Shown here piece after piece: positions 20,602 to 32,000 of a stretch of DNA of 64,000 nt (positions are counted from its first letter, which is position 1; every line of letters begins with the position of its first letter). The stretch covers positions 34,682,501 through 34,746,500 of the forward strand of contig CATNEN010000038.1 in assembly GCA_950097015.1 (NCBI GenBank), written 5' to 3'. The DNA is from Macrostomum hystrix (Eukaryota > Platyhelminthes > Macrostomidae). Under the pieces are notes generated by a model. It ran no database searches and was not told where the DNA came from. It saw only the letters and a list, made by a program, of their open reading frames with translations. Made by a program: the position numbers and the translations under genes.

Positions 20602-23600
20602 CTATCTCGCATTCTCCAGCCTCACTAATGCAGCCCCTATCAACTGTCGGTTGTTACCCCGCAGTCTCGCAGCCGACGCTCGCAGGAACCAATAGACCCG
20701 CCTGTGGGCCACTTTGCCGCGACGAATTTTACTAGGACAGAAAGCTTGAGTTGAACCAGCGCCTTGAACCATTCGATTATTGTTGCCACTGTCTGGCGCC
20801 AAACTGAGCGATGCTTGTACACACACGTCCTGCTGCCTGCCGACTTTGTCGCCAGTGCCAGTGACATCCCGGATGCCGACTGCGCCTTGCGGACTCACAT
20901 CTGGCGTAGTTTCTGATTTGAAGACAAATTTACTCGCGTTGGTATTTTCGCGTTCAAAAATTCTTCTTTTCTTCTCTCATTTCTTCTCCCATTCTTCTAT
21001 CACCTCTCTCCCTCTCACCTCTCTCCCTCTCACCTCTCTCCATCTCATCTCTCCCTCTCCCTCTCACCTCTCTCCCTCTCATCTCTCCCTCTCCCATCCT
21101 TCTCTCACCTCTCTCCCTCTCTCATCTCTCCCTCTCACCTCTCTCCATCTCATCTCTCCCTCTCCCTCTCACCTCTCTCCCTCTCATCTCTCCCTCTCCC
21201 ATCCTTCTCTCACCTCTCTCCCTCTCTCACCTCTCTCCCTCTCTCATCTCTCCCTCTCCCATCCTTCTCTCACCTCTCTCCCTCTCTCACCTCTCTCCCT
21301 CTCTCATCTCTCCCTCTCCCATCCTTCTCTAACCTCTCTCCCTCTCCCATCCTTCTCTCACCTCTCTCCCTACTCTCACCTCTCTCTCTCAACTTTCCCT
21401 CTCTCATATTTCGCTCTCTCATCTTTCTCTCATTTCTATAGGCCGATGAGATCAATATTGATCTGAGTATGTTAGGCTGCTCTCGTTAAACCCGTAGTTC
21501 TGCCATACGACACCAAAATAGATTCCCCACTGGCTGAGGTCTGGCAGTAGTAATGCATTTGTAATAAATCCTAATAGGTAAGATTATCTAGGAGCTATTA
21601 CACCAAAGCTACGAGCGTACTCCCAGGCCAAACCTGATAACCTAATGATGGATGTTTAGTACATCCATCAGTCAGTGTAAATGTATGTTTACAGGCTCAC
21701 CTAATCTACAACGTCCATGATCTTCATCTAGTGAGACGCTGACAGTGGTGTTGCAAATTGTGTAATACGACTCGCTATCAATTGATTTCCTGTCAGTGCG
21801 ACGTCGTCGAGTTCTAGCCGACGCTTTACTCGAAGCTTGTTGAGAAGCCGTCATACAGCTTGACGAGTGGACACTGCCGACATGTTCCTTGTCGCTAGAT
21901 GGTTCCGTCTGAGTAAAGTAGACGCTGCAGTTGTCGCTGTGTTCAACAATACTCTGACCGACGTGGCTGCTAGGCTCTTGGAGAAGTGAACGAAGCCCGG
22001 ACCACCTAAGCATCAGGTTCTGGCGCCAATCAACTACACTGCTAGAGGGGCCGGACGGTTTACATCACGATTAGAAGACGGTCGGTAATAGGACTCAAAC
22101 TCAGACTCAAACAGCCATTCGATAAAGAATTGACAACATTATTTGAGAGAAAAAGTTTATAGACTTGTAGTCTGGCTTGTTGGTGCGCGTGCACTTAGAT
22201 GTGCACGCGCGGCTTGTTTGGGGTGGGGGGTTTAGCGCTGCAGCGTGCGTTCGCTTAGGGTGGTTGCACCCACCCCAACTTTGCCGTTAAATATATTTGC
22301 GTGAGCCAGTGAGGGCTCCTGGCGTGATTGTTATGTTCTACAACTTAACCCACGGTCTTACACTGGTGGCAGCGGTCTCACTATGGCCAAATCAGAGCAA
22401 GCCAGTCTATTGCCTTCAAAGTTTAGCGGCGACTCCAACGTGAGAACGTGGCTCAGCACGTTTGAGGACTTCGCCGACGACTGCGAATGGGACGACAAGA
22501 AGAAGGCAAAGAAGCTGAGACTGCTGGTGACAGGAGAAGCACAAATCTTCGTCTGGGAGCAGCCAGAAGACGTGTCAGCCAGCTATGAAAAGCTGAAGGA
22601 GAAGCTGATCGAGTGCTTTGGCAACAGTCTAAGCTGCTACAGAGCAATGGAGGACTTTGAAGAGCGTAAGCGACAGCCTAACGAGTCGCTGAGGGAGCTG
22701 GCCTACAGCCTGAAGCTTCTCCACCTTCGGGCCCGCCCGGACGACTCCGTGGCGGCTCGGGAAAAGGACGTAAAGTTTCGCCTGATGCGCCTCCTGCCAT
22801 CTGCCGTGCGAGATGCGCTGTTGAAGGACCAGGACGTGGACTCGTGTTCGCTGGCCGCCATCGTCGACAGAGCTGCGCGGCTTGAGCTGGTGAGCCACGC
22901 GACTACAGCCTCATCAGCTGCGGTGTCAGTGGAACATAGACGGCTGAGCCAGCTGGAGCAGCAGATGCAGCAACTGACAGCCAGCGTGCGAGCGGGACCA
23001 CCCGGAAGAGACAGGCGTCAGAAGGGACCCATTAAGTGCTTCAGCTGCGGCGAGCTGGGTCACATCGCTAGGCGGTGCCCAAAGGCGACCGGCATCCGCT
23101 GCAGCCGGTGCTCAGGCAAAGGTCACTCCGCCGCGGTGTGCCCGACACCAACTGGACAGCCGCAGGGAAACTTCTGAGGGTCGGCAGCCTGGGGCCAGCA
23201 CCGACCCGCTAAAAAGTTCTATTCGACGCGCGGCCTGATGCAATTCTGCAAGATGGGCTTCGGTATGTGCAACGCCCCGGCGACGTTCCAGCGGCTCATG
23301 GAGCTTGTGATGTCCGGCCTGTCTTCGGAGTCCGTGCTGACTTACATCGAGGACATCATTGTCTTCAGAAGGACGTTCGACGACCACTTAGAGAGGCTGG
23401 CGGAAGTTTTCAAGCGGTTGCGAGACGCGGGACTCAAGCTGCACAAGGCCAAGAGCGCGTTCGGTCATCGCCGGGTGCTGTACCTGGGACACCTGATCAG
23501 CGAGCAGGGCATCGCACCGGATCCCGGCAAGGTCGAGGCCATTCGCAGCATGCCCAGCCCAACAACGACCGAGGAGGTGAAGCGGTTCCTCGGAATGTTG

Positions 23601-26600
23601 GGGTTCTACCGCCGGTTCATCCCAGGCTTCAGCCAGACGGCGAGGGTCCTGCATGACGTCAGCGTGAAATCGAGGGACTTCGAGTGGAGCAGCGACTGCG
23701 AGCGAGCGTTCCACGAGTTGAAAGATCAGCTGACGACGGCTCCGGTGCTGAGGCTGCCGGATTTCACCAAGCAGTTCGTGCTCAGCTGCGACAGCAGTCA
23801 GTTCGCCGTCGGGGCGGTGCTCAGCCAGCTGCACGGAGACGCCGAGCTGCCTGTGGCGTTCGCCTCGCGCACCCTCAACAAGGCCGAGCGCAACTACTCG
23901 GCGACCGACCGTGAGCTGCTGGCGCTGGTCTGGAGTTTGAAGCACTTCAGGACGTACCTGCTGAGTGTCCCGAACTTCAGAGTTTACTCGGATCACCGGC
24001 CACTGCAAGGTCTGCTGACAACGAAGGACCCCGAAGGTCGGCTGGCGCGATGGCTTTCGACGCTGCAGCAGTTTTCGTTCGAGCTGCTGTACCGACCTGG
24101 CAGGGACAACGTCGTGCCGGATGCGCTGAGCCGGGTGGCCGGCACGCGCCTGCAGCCTCGGTGGGACGACAGAAGCCTACACGAGGAGCAACGGCAAGAC
24201 CCGCTGCTGAGCAAGGCGTTCCAGGCGCTGACCGAAGGGGTCGACAGCCTGTCCGATTCATGGGCGGCGCAGGTTCGCGAGCTGCTGGACGGGGCCTCGG
24301 TGAGCTCGGCGGGTGTCCTGCTGGTGGGTGGCCGGCCAGTCATTCCCGGTCACCTGCGGCCACATTTCCTGCAGCAGGCGCACTCGTGCGACCAGAGCGG
24401 ACACCTCGGCGTCGACAGGACCGGAGCGAGGCTGTCTGAGCGCTGCTGGTGGCCTGGTCTGCGACGGGACGTCGAGAACTGGGTGGCCAGCTGCGCGGTC
24501 TGCCTGGCCAAGAAGAGTCCAACCAAGCCGCAGAAAGCGCCGCTGCAGTCGACGTGCCAGCCGACGGCTCCGTGGCAGCTGGTGCAGATCGACATCAAAG
24601 GGCCGCTTCCGCGTACGACCGATGGCAAGGCGTACATCCTGAGCATGTGCGACGCCTTCTCCAAGTGGATGGAGACGGCAGCCCTGGCGGGGATCGACGC
24701 GGTGACGGTGGCAGATGCACTGCTCAAGTTGGTAGTTTTGCGTCACGGCGCTCCTCAGGTGCTGCACAGTGACCAGGGGCGTCAATTCGTGTTCGGCCGG
24801 CTCTGCGAGCAGCTGGGCGTCGAGAAGACGCGCACGTCGCCGTTTCATCCGAGCGGAAACGGAATCGTCGAGCGAGGCAACCGGACGCTCGGTGACATGC
24901 TGGCGACGACGGTGGCCGAGAACCAGCAGGACTGGGACAGCAAGCTGCCGTATGTTACCTGGGCCTACAATACCTCCGTGCACAGCACGACCGGCCTCAG
25001 CCCATACCAGGTCCTCCACGACTGGCCACCGAGGCTGGCTCTCGACAGTTGGCTGATAAGCGGCGACCGGCCGGCAGCCGACGGTGAACATCACGGCTTC
25101 TTGCGGCGGACTCAGGAGAACCTGCAGAGCGCCTTCGACACGGTGCACAGCCGACTGCGAAGCGCCCAGGTCGAGCGCAACCGGCTGGCCAACCGGGACT
25201 CTCGGTTCGTGCCGTTCGAAGAGGGCCAGCTAGTGATGCTGCGCAACTCTGTCATCAAGCGCGGCCAGACACGGTGCCTCAGCGCCAAGTGGAAGGGGCC
25301 GTACCGAGTCCTGAGGCGCCTGGGTGAGGTCAATTACCGCATCCAGGACGAGGCTGGCCGCAGGCGCCGGCTGGTGGTGCACCACGACCGCCTCAAGCGC
25401 TTCGTGCAGCGGCGGGCGTCACTGGAGCTTCCAGCCGCTGCAGACCGTCGACCGCCGGCCGCCGACGCCGACAACGACGGCACCGCCGCAGAGCCGCCCG
25501 GGCAAGCGGCCGATCCTGGCGGCGACGCGGTGGCCTTCTGGCCCGAGCTGCAGGCAGACGAGGTACACGAGGAGCCGCTGGCGGCACCGGCCGAGCCGGT
25601 CATCGTTCCGCGGCGATCGGCTAGAGAGCGGCGGCCACCGGATTTGTACATGGCGGGCTTTGCTTGACTTGGGACTGTCTTTTGCTTCTAGGGGGAAAGT
25701 AGTGTAGTCTGGCTTGTTGGTGCGCGTGCAATTAGATGTGCACGCGCGGCTTGTTTGGGGTGGGGGGTTTAGCGCTGCAGCGTGCGTTCGCTTAGGGTGG
25801 TTGCACCCACCCCAACTTTGCCGTTAAATATATTTGCGTGAGCCAGTGAGGGCTCCTGGCGTGATTGTTATGTTCTACAACTTAACCCAAGACAACTTAA
25901 GACAACTTAAGTCTTACAGACTTAAAGAACTCATTAGTCTATCTCCCTATCTCCCTACTAAAGAACCAGATGACGGAATGAGAGAAACTCATTAAGAACC
26001 AGATGACGGAATGAGAGAAACTCATTAAGACCCAGATGATGGAATGAGAGAAACTCATTAAGAACCAGATGACGGAATGAGAGAAACTCATTAAGAACCA
26101 GATGACGGAATGGGAGAAACTCATTAAGACCCAGATGATGGAATGAGAGAAACTCATTAAGAACCAGATGACGGAATGAGAGAAACTCATTAAGAACCAG
26201 ATGATGGAAAGAGAGAAACTCATTAAGAACCAGATGATGGAATGAGAGAAACTCATTAAGAACCAGATGATGGAATGAGAGAAACTCATTAAGAACCAGA
26301 TGATGGAATGAGAGAAACTCATTAAGAACCAGATGATGGAAAGAGAGAAACTCATTAAGAACCAGATGACGGAATGAGAGAAACTCATTAAGAACCAGAT
26401 GATGGAATGAGAGAAACTCATTATAAGAACCAGATGATATACTAAAACAAATTGTCCAAGAACCAATTGATGGAATGGCAGAACACAGAAAATAGTTTCT
26501 AGTAATGACAAAAACGCCCCCAAACAATGACCTCTTTCTGGCGCAGAGTAGACTTAGCCTGCCATCGTCCACCATCTCGTTATTGGCGCTAGCTGCAGCA

Positions 26601-26938
26601 GTAGCACCAGGCATGTTCGCTGACAAACGGCTAGCAAATGCTGGAATGCTGGATTCGAGCTGACGGCAGCAGCGTCGCACAGCCAAGACATTGTCGCCGA
26701 CGACTCGAACTCGACACCGCGGCATCACAAAGTTGACGGGGGTCACTCTCGACCCTTTTCGACCATGCTTTTGTTGTGTCTCGCTTAACAATGGCAGGAA
26801 GCTAATCCGACAGCGGTGACGCTGGATGATTCGTCGTAGGTTCGGATCGTCGGCAACTTGACCGACGTCTTCATTGATCAGCGGGATGATGAACTCCTCT
26901 ATGGCCGAGGGAACTCGCTGGCCACTAACTCGGCGCAT
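20602..26938 (-). CDS. Three-exon gene with a degenerate KH-like N-terminal domain (336 aa)
   Basis: Minus-strand exons 26938-26532, 22005-21701 and 20900-20602 join in phase (407+305+299 = 1011 nt) using GT-AG sites. An in-frame TGA lies just above the ATG. Residues about 10-105 look like a KH fold: EEFIIP at the start, NLRRIIQRHRCRISFLP, then RVRVVGDNVLAVRRCCRQL. The GXXG loop is replaced by ADDP, so RNA binding is uncertain. The middle is Ser/Arg-rich (ASARTRRRRTDRKSID) and the C-terminus has WFLRASAARLRGNNRQL. I do not recognise the gene. Intron 1 (22006-26531) contains a Ty3/gypsy element and a 33-bp array; intron 2 contains a pyrimidine array. The join is inferred and other splice choices are possible. 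Confidence 0.6.
20985..21435. repeat. Pyrimidine minisatellite in intron 2 of the KH-like gene
   Basis: Irregular units built from cacctctctccctct and catctctccctctccc. About 60-bp higher-order blocks ending catccttctct recur. Confidence 0.88.
22166..22352 (+). repeat. 5' LTR
   Basis: 187 bp, TG...CA ends. Contains the inverted pair gcgcgtgcac/gtgcacgcgc and a ttaaatatattt TATA-like element about 60 bp from its end. Confidence 0.88.
22383..23177 (+). CDS. Ty3/gypsy Gag (264 aa)
   Basis: Capsid-type Gag domain (LPSKFSGDSNVRTWLSTFED; LKEKLIECFG; RKRQPNESLRELAYSLKLL; VKFRLMRLLPSAVRDALL) followed by two CCHC knuckles, CFSCGELGHIARRC and CSRCSGKGHSAAVC, at about residues 219-257. It ends at a stop 60 bp before the pol frame. 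In an intact relative protease would follow; none is found here. Confidence 0.88.
   Translation: MAKSEQASLLPSKFSGDSNVRTWLSTFEDFADDCEWDDKKKAKKLRLLVTGEAQIFVWEQPEDVSASYEKLKEKLIECFGNSLSCYRAMEDFEERKRQPNESLRELAYSLKLLHLRARPDDSVAAREKDVKFRLMRLLPSAVRDALLKDQDVDSCSLAAIVDRAARLELVSHATTASSAAVSVEHRRLSQLEQQMQQLTASVRAGPPGRDRRQKGPIKCFSCGELGHIARRCPKATGIRCSRCSGKGHSAAVCPTPTGQPQGNF
23238..25667 (+). CDS. Ty3/gypsy Pol fragment: partial RT, RNase H, integrase
   Basis: Opens inside RT at FGMCNAPATFQRLM, so the N-terminal RT with motif A is missing. The motif C position reads YIEDIIVF in place of the usual YXDD, a further sign of a dead RT. The rest is well kept. RT thumb and RNase H follow (FVLSCDSSQFAVGAVLSQ, NYSATDRELLALVWSL, YSDHRPLQGLL). 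Integrase has an HHCC finger (CAVCLAKK), the D-D-E triad in QIDIKGPL, LHSDQGRQF and NGIVERGNRTL, and a GPYRVL module near the C-terminus. The tail is Ala/Asp-rich and ends RRPPDLYMAGFA. Length is 809 aa if started at the internal Met. Confidence 0.88.
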   Translation: MQFCKMGFGMCNAPATFQRLMELVMSGLSSESVLTYIEDIIVFRRTFDDHLERLAEVFKRLRDAGLKLHKAKSAFGHRRVLYLGHLISEQGIAPDPGKVEAIRSMPSPTTTEEVKRFLGMLGFYRRFIPGFSQTARVLHDVSVKSRDFEWSSDCERAFHELKDQLTTAPVLRLPDFTKQFVLSCDSSQFAVGAVLSQLHGDAELPVAFASRTLNKAERNYSATDRELLALVWSLKHFRTYLLSVPNFRVYSDHRPLQGLLTTKDPEGRLARWLSTLQQFSFELLYRPGRDNVVPDALSRVAGTRLQPRWDDRSLHEEQRQDPLLSKAFQALTEGVDSLSDSWAAQVRELLDGASVSSAGVLLVGGRPVIPGHLRPHFLQQAHSCDQSGHLGVDRTGARLSERCWWPGLRRDVENWVASCAVCLAKKSPTKPQKAPLQSTCQPTAPWQLVQIDIKGPLPRTTDGKAYILSMCDAFSKWMETAALAGIDAVTVADALLKLVVLRHGAPQVLHSDQGRQFVFGRLCEQLGVEKTRTSPFHPSGNGIVERGNRTLGDMLATTVAENQQDWDSKLPYVTWAYNTSVHSTTGLSPYQVLHDWPPRLALDSWLISGDRPAADGEHHGFLRRTQENLQSAFDTVHSRLRSAQVERNRLANRDSRFVPFEEGQLVMLRNSVIKRGQTRCLSAKWKGPYRVLRRLGEVNYRIQDEAGRRRRLVVHHDRLKRFVQRRASLELPAAADRRPPAADADNDGTAAEPPGQAADPGGDAVAFWPELQADEVHEEPLAAPAEPVIVPRRSARERRPPDLYMAGFA
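25703..25889 (+). repeat. 3' LTR
   Basis: 187 bp, one base different from the 5' LTR, preceded by the purine tract gggggaaagtag. Confidence 0.88.
25966..26433. repeat. 33-bp minisatellite in intron 1 of the KH-like gene, ~14 copies
   Basis: Unit contains aagaaccagatgacggaatg then agagaaactcatt. Being a multiple of three and stop-free on the minus strand, it extends the KH-like exon frame as an 11-residue repeat (NEFLSFHHLVL). Retention of this part of the intron would translate it. Confidence 0.92.
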
Positions 26939-27116
26939 AAGAGCAGATCAAAGTGGCGGGGTTTACCGAGGCTATCTAAATAACTAATTTATGCTTAATT
27001 GAACTCTAGCTGGTCAAACTCTACTTGTACCGTGTTAAATGCATCCTTAATCACTTCTGGCCATAGATTATCAATACAAGCGGCTGCTTATGTGCTAAAC
27101 ATGACTTTAGAGTGTT
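26939..27116. other. Short flank between the minus-strand KH-like gene and a minisatellite
   Basis: Likely 5' UTR or promoter of the minus-strand gene. No motif identifiable. Confidence 0.3.
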
Positions 27117-28745
27117 CTGGCTGCGATTCTATTTATACAGATCTAGCTGCGATTCTAGCTATTGAGATCTAGCTGCGATTCTAGTTATTGAGATCTAGCT
27201 GCGATTCTAGTTATTGAGATCTAGCAGCGATTCTAGTTATTGAGATCTAGCTGCGATTCTAGTTATACAGATCTAGCTGCGATTCTAGCTATTGAGATCT
27301 AGCTGCGATTCTAGTTATTGAGATCTAGCTGCGATTCTAGGTATTGAGATCTAGCTGCGATTCTAGTTATTGAGATCTAGCTGCGATTCTAGTTATTGAG
27401 ATCTAGCAGCGATTCTAGTTATTGAGATCAAGCTGCGATTCTAGTTATACAGATCTAGCTGCGATTCTAGCTATTGAGATCTAGCTGCGATTCTAGTTAT
27501 TGAGATCTAGCTGCGATTCTAGTTATTGAGATCTAGCTGCGATTCTAGTTATACAGATCTAGCTGCGATTCTAGCTATTGAGATCTAGCTGCGATTCTAG
27601 TTATACAGATCTAGCTGCGATTCTAGTTATTGAGATCTAGCTGCGATTCTAGTTATTGAGATCTAGCTGCGATTCTAGCTATTGAGATCTAGCTGCGATT
27701 CTAGTTATACAGATCTAGCTGCGATTCTAGTTATTGAGATCTAGCTGCGATTCTAGTTATTGAGATCTAGCTGCGATTCTAGCTATTGAGATCTAGCTGC
27801 GATTCTAGGTATACAGATCTTGCTGCGATTCTAGTTATTGAGATCTAGCTGCGATTCTAGGTATACAGATCTTGCTGCGATTCTAGTTATTGAGATCTAG
27901 CTGCGATTCTAGCTATTGAGATCTAGCTGTGTTTCTAGCTATTGAGATCTAGCTGCGATTCTAGCTATTGAGATCTAGCTGCGATTCTAGTTATTGAGAT
28001 CTAGCAGCGATTCTAGTTATACAGATCTAGCTGCGATTCTAGTTATACAGATCTAGCAGCGATTCTAGTTATACAGATCTAGCAGCGATTCTAGCTATTG
28101 AGATCTAGCTGCGATTCTAGTTATTGAGATCTAGCTGCGATTCTAGTTATTGAGATCTAGCAGCGATTCTAGTTATTGAGATCTAGCTGCGATTCTAGGT
28201 ATACAGATCTTGCTGCGATTCTAGTTATTGAGATCTAGCTGCGATTCTAGTTATTGAGATCTAGCAGCGATTCTAGTTATTGAGATCAAGCTGCGATTCT
28301 AGTTATACAGATCTAGCTGCGATTCTAGCTATTGAGATCTAGCTGCGATTCTAGTTATTGAGATCTAGCTGCGATTCTAGTTATTGAGATCTAGCAGCGA
28401 TTCTAGTTATTGAGATCTAGCTGCGATTCTAGGTATACAGATCTTGCTGCGATTCTAGTTATTGAGATCTAGCTGCGATTCTAGGTATACAGATCTTGCT
28501 GCGATTCTAGTTATTGAGATCTAGCTGCGATTCTAGCTATTGAGATCTAGCTGTGTTTCTAGCTATTGAGATCTAGCTGCGATTCTAGCTATTGAGATCT
28601 AGCTGCGATTCTAGTTATTGAGATCTAGCAGCGATTCTAGTTATACAGATCTAGCTGCGATTCTAGTTATACAGATCTAGCAGCGATTCTAGTTATACAG
28701 ATCTAGCTGCGTTTCTAGCTATTGAGATCTAGCTGCGATTCTAAC
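27117..28745. repeat. 26-bp minisatellite, ~63 copies, with 624-bp higher-order repeat
   Basis: Unit contains ctagctgcgattctagttat and tgagat or acagat variants. Rare variants (ctgtgtttct at 27927 and 28551) recur 624 bp (24 units) apart with identical neighbours, showing a block duplication. Another marker (gatcaagctg at 27425 and 28283) recurs at 858 bp (33 units). Confidence 0.96.
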
Positions 28746-29030
28746 TATTTAAGAATCGAAGTTTAGCTACGTGAGTTCCACTGAGTTTAGCCAAGAAACG
28801 CACATTAAAGCATTTTTTTTTGTAAATGAAGTTAAGGCACTTTGAGCCGATAATTCGCTTGTTTTTTTGACATTTTAATAGTGTTTCGCTGTCTAACCAT
28901 AGACACTGCTTGAGTACCCGCAAAATACTGCCACTAATAGGAATTGAAATTTAAATAATCAATTGAATTTCTCAACTGCCTGATAAAAAATTGTGGCCGG
29001 ATTGTCTGGCCGCTGATCCCAGCCGGCGAT

Positions 29031-32000
29031 ATGGGCAACATTCCGGGCAAGTCAGCGGACGCTCCACTGCTCAACTCGGCAACAAACCCCGATGAGCAGG
29101 CCACACCTTTCAGCCGCTACTACGAGATTAGCAAGGCCAGCGCCAGTCAGTGGCGGTCCAGATTCAATCAACGCCTAGCCGACGGTGTCATGAAAGACTT
29201 CTGGAGTCCGCCAGTTGGCTGCGAGGTGCCGGCGGATAATCTGGACGATTTTGTGCCAATCGACACTGGCTACCGACTGCCGCACGGTCATTTCGGAATC
29301 TTTCCGCTGGTGAAGTACAGACGCACTGGCAAGCTGTACAGGATGAAGATCTACTCCAAGAAGCTGATGCGAGAGTCCGGCATGCCGAAATGCTCGTCTA
29401 AGGTGCTGACTGAACTGCAGATACTGGCTAATGCTGACAATGTCTTCATATTGAAGTAAGTCTGTGTGTGCTTGCTGAAATCTATTTAAAACCAGCTGTT
29501 TCCCAAAATCTTGGTTCAGTGACACCTTCAGATTCTTTTTAAATCCAGATTCGTTAAACTCATGATTCGTTAAACTCATGATTCGTTAAACTCATGATTC
29601 GTTAAACTCATGATTCGTTAAACTCATGATTCGTTAAACTCATGATTCGTTAAACTCATGATTCGTTAAACTCATGATTCGTTAAACTCATGATTCGTTA
29701 AACTCATGATTCGTTAAACTCATGATTCGTTAAACTCATGATTCGTTAAACTCATGATTCGTTAAACTCATGATTCGTTAAACTCATGATTCGTTAAACT
29801 CATGATTCGTTAAACTCATGATTCGTTAAACTCATGATTCGTTAAACTCATGATTCGTTAAACTCATGATTCGTTAAACTCATGATTCGTTAAACTCATG
29901 ATTCGTTAAACTCATGATTCGTTAAACTCATGATTCGTTAAACCCATGATTCGTTAAACTCATGATTCGTTAAACTCATGATTCGTTAAACTCATGATTC
30001 GTTAAACCCATGATTCGTTAAACTCATGATTCGTTAAACTCATGATTCGTTAAACTCATGATTCGTTAAACTCATGATTCGTTAAACTCATGATTCGTTA
30101 AACTCATGATTCGTTAAACCCATGATTCGTTAAACTCATGATTCGTTAAACTCATGATTCGTTAAACTCATGATTCGTTAAACCCATGATTCGTTAAACT
30201 CATGATTCGTTAAACTCATGATTCGTTAAACTCATGATTCGTTAAACTCATGATTCGTTAAACTCATGATTCGTTAAACTCATGATTCGTTAAACTCATG
30301 ATTCGTTAAAATCCAGATACGTTAAAATCCGGATTCGTTAAACTCATGATTCGTTAAAATCCAGATACGTTAAAATCCAGATTCGTTAAACTCATGATTC
30401 GTTAAACTCATGATTCGCTAAAATCCAGATTCGTTAAAATCCAGATTCGTTAAAATCCAGATTCGTTAAAATCCAGATTCGTTAAAATCCAGATTCGTTA
30501 AAATCCAGATTCGTTAAAATCCAGATTCGTTAAAATCCAGATTCGTTAAAATCCAGATTCGTTAAAATCCAGATTCACACAAGAATCAATTCCTTAAAAA
30601 CACGTTTCATTGATGATTCATTGAAGTTGTGATTCAACGATTAATTTAGAAGAAGAAATCATGAAAATATGTATTTCATGAGAATCAGCATCAACTCTGG
30701 TCTACTCTCCCATCGAAAGGCTAAGAGGCTACTTCCTAGACTACATGAACATCTACATAGTGATGGAGGACTTCCCGGTCGGTGATTTGAACTCAGCTCT
30801 AATTCGCAGATCCTCCGTGTTTCCGGGCCTGCGCGAGGCAAAAATCCTCACGGAGAAGGAGGCCCGCTTCTTGGGAGCCCAGTTGATCCTGGCTCTGCAC
30901 TATTTGCACTCAATTAATGTCATGCACCGGGACATTAAGCCGCACAATGTGCTGTTAAAGATGGACGGCTATTTGGTGCTGTGCGATTTCGGATTCTCCA
31001 AGCTGATGCGCAATGAGCACAGGTAAGAAACTCATTGGCCGAGGTTCCGTCACGTGATTCGGTCAAGGACCACTATAGGAGTAGGGAGGTGCTGGGAAAC
31101 TACGTTTCTTAGAAAAACAAACTGATGCTGGCTTTCGCCAAGAAATGCAACTGCGACTATAACTCAATTCGAAATACAAATTTAATGACAAGTTTTTCAT
31201 AGGAGCTAGGTGGAAAAAACGAGGTTCTGCTCGTATTTTAATTTAATTTTACTTATTTATAGCTTCATAAATTTCTGTCAAGCTAAGGGGAGGGAGATCG
31301 ATTCCGCGTTTACGTCTGGCACCAAGGTCCCTGAGCTCGATTCCGCATTTATTTGGGGCGAAGCAGCGGAAGAGACGGCTGGGGGCTTGTTGTGCAATTA
31401 ACGCCCTTGAGAGCTGCAACCTTCAAGGCACCACTGCCTGATATTGAGAAAAGTCAGCTGGCGAATGTACACACTTATGTGTGCTCAGGAGTCAGCGGAA
31501 TGGGCAGAATTGCCTCCTCGCTGGCTGCGGGTCCAGTGTCACCAAATGATGCGTCATTGCCCGCAGTTATCCTGTAACAAAAATTATTATTATGTTTGAT
31601 AATTTATATGGAAAGAAGAGCTTCCACCAGAAAGCAATCGCCATTTTATTGTGAAAAGTGAGCATTTCTAACTATAGCCGGATTTTGAATATTTTATCGA
31701 AAACCAGCCTCCTAAGTATTTTTCTAAGAAACGTATGGTAGTTCCCGTCCTAATTGCTACTCACAGTGGTCGTTGTCTCCCTATGTTTTCATTTGCAGGA
31801 CTTATTCAATTCTCGGCACATGGGATTTTATGGCTCCTGAGATTCTGCGGAGTCAAGGCTACTCATATTGCGCTGACTTCTGGGGCTATGGCTGCATCTT
31901 GCACCAACTTGTCGCTGGCTGTCCACCCTACAAGCACGTTCCTAAGACTGGAAACGGGCTTCACTTTGAGTATCGCAATCTAATGCCGACTGTTGCGCTA

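Larger units (their letters stand above)
22166..25889 (+). mobile_element. Ty3/gypsy LTR retrotransposon with internal deletion, 3.7 kb
   Basis: Two 187-bp direct repeats (22166-22352, 25703-25889; TGTAGTCTGG...AACTTAACCCA) bound a gag frame and a pol fragment. They differ at one base by eye (c/a at about 22194 and 25731), indicating recent insertion. A purine tract gggggaaagtag abuts the 3' LTR, and a primer-site candidate tggtggcagcgg begins about 11 bp after the 5' LTR. Flanks agact and agaca would be a 4-of-5 target duplication. The gap between gag and pol removes protease and the first half of RT, so this copy cannot be autonomous. No envelope gene is present. Confidence 0.9.

Noticed and set aside
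24258-25148. Antisense 296-codon frame
   Set aside because: Shadow of the GC-rich gypsy pol frame; no domain on this strand.
25939-26530. Extension of the KH-like exon into 11-residue repeats
   Set aside because: The donor at 26531 gives a phase-correct join to the next exon; the extension is the intronic 33-bp array.
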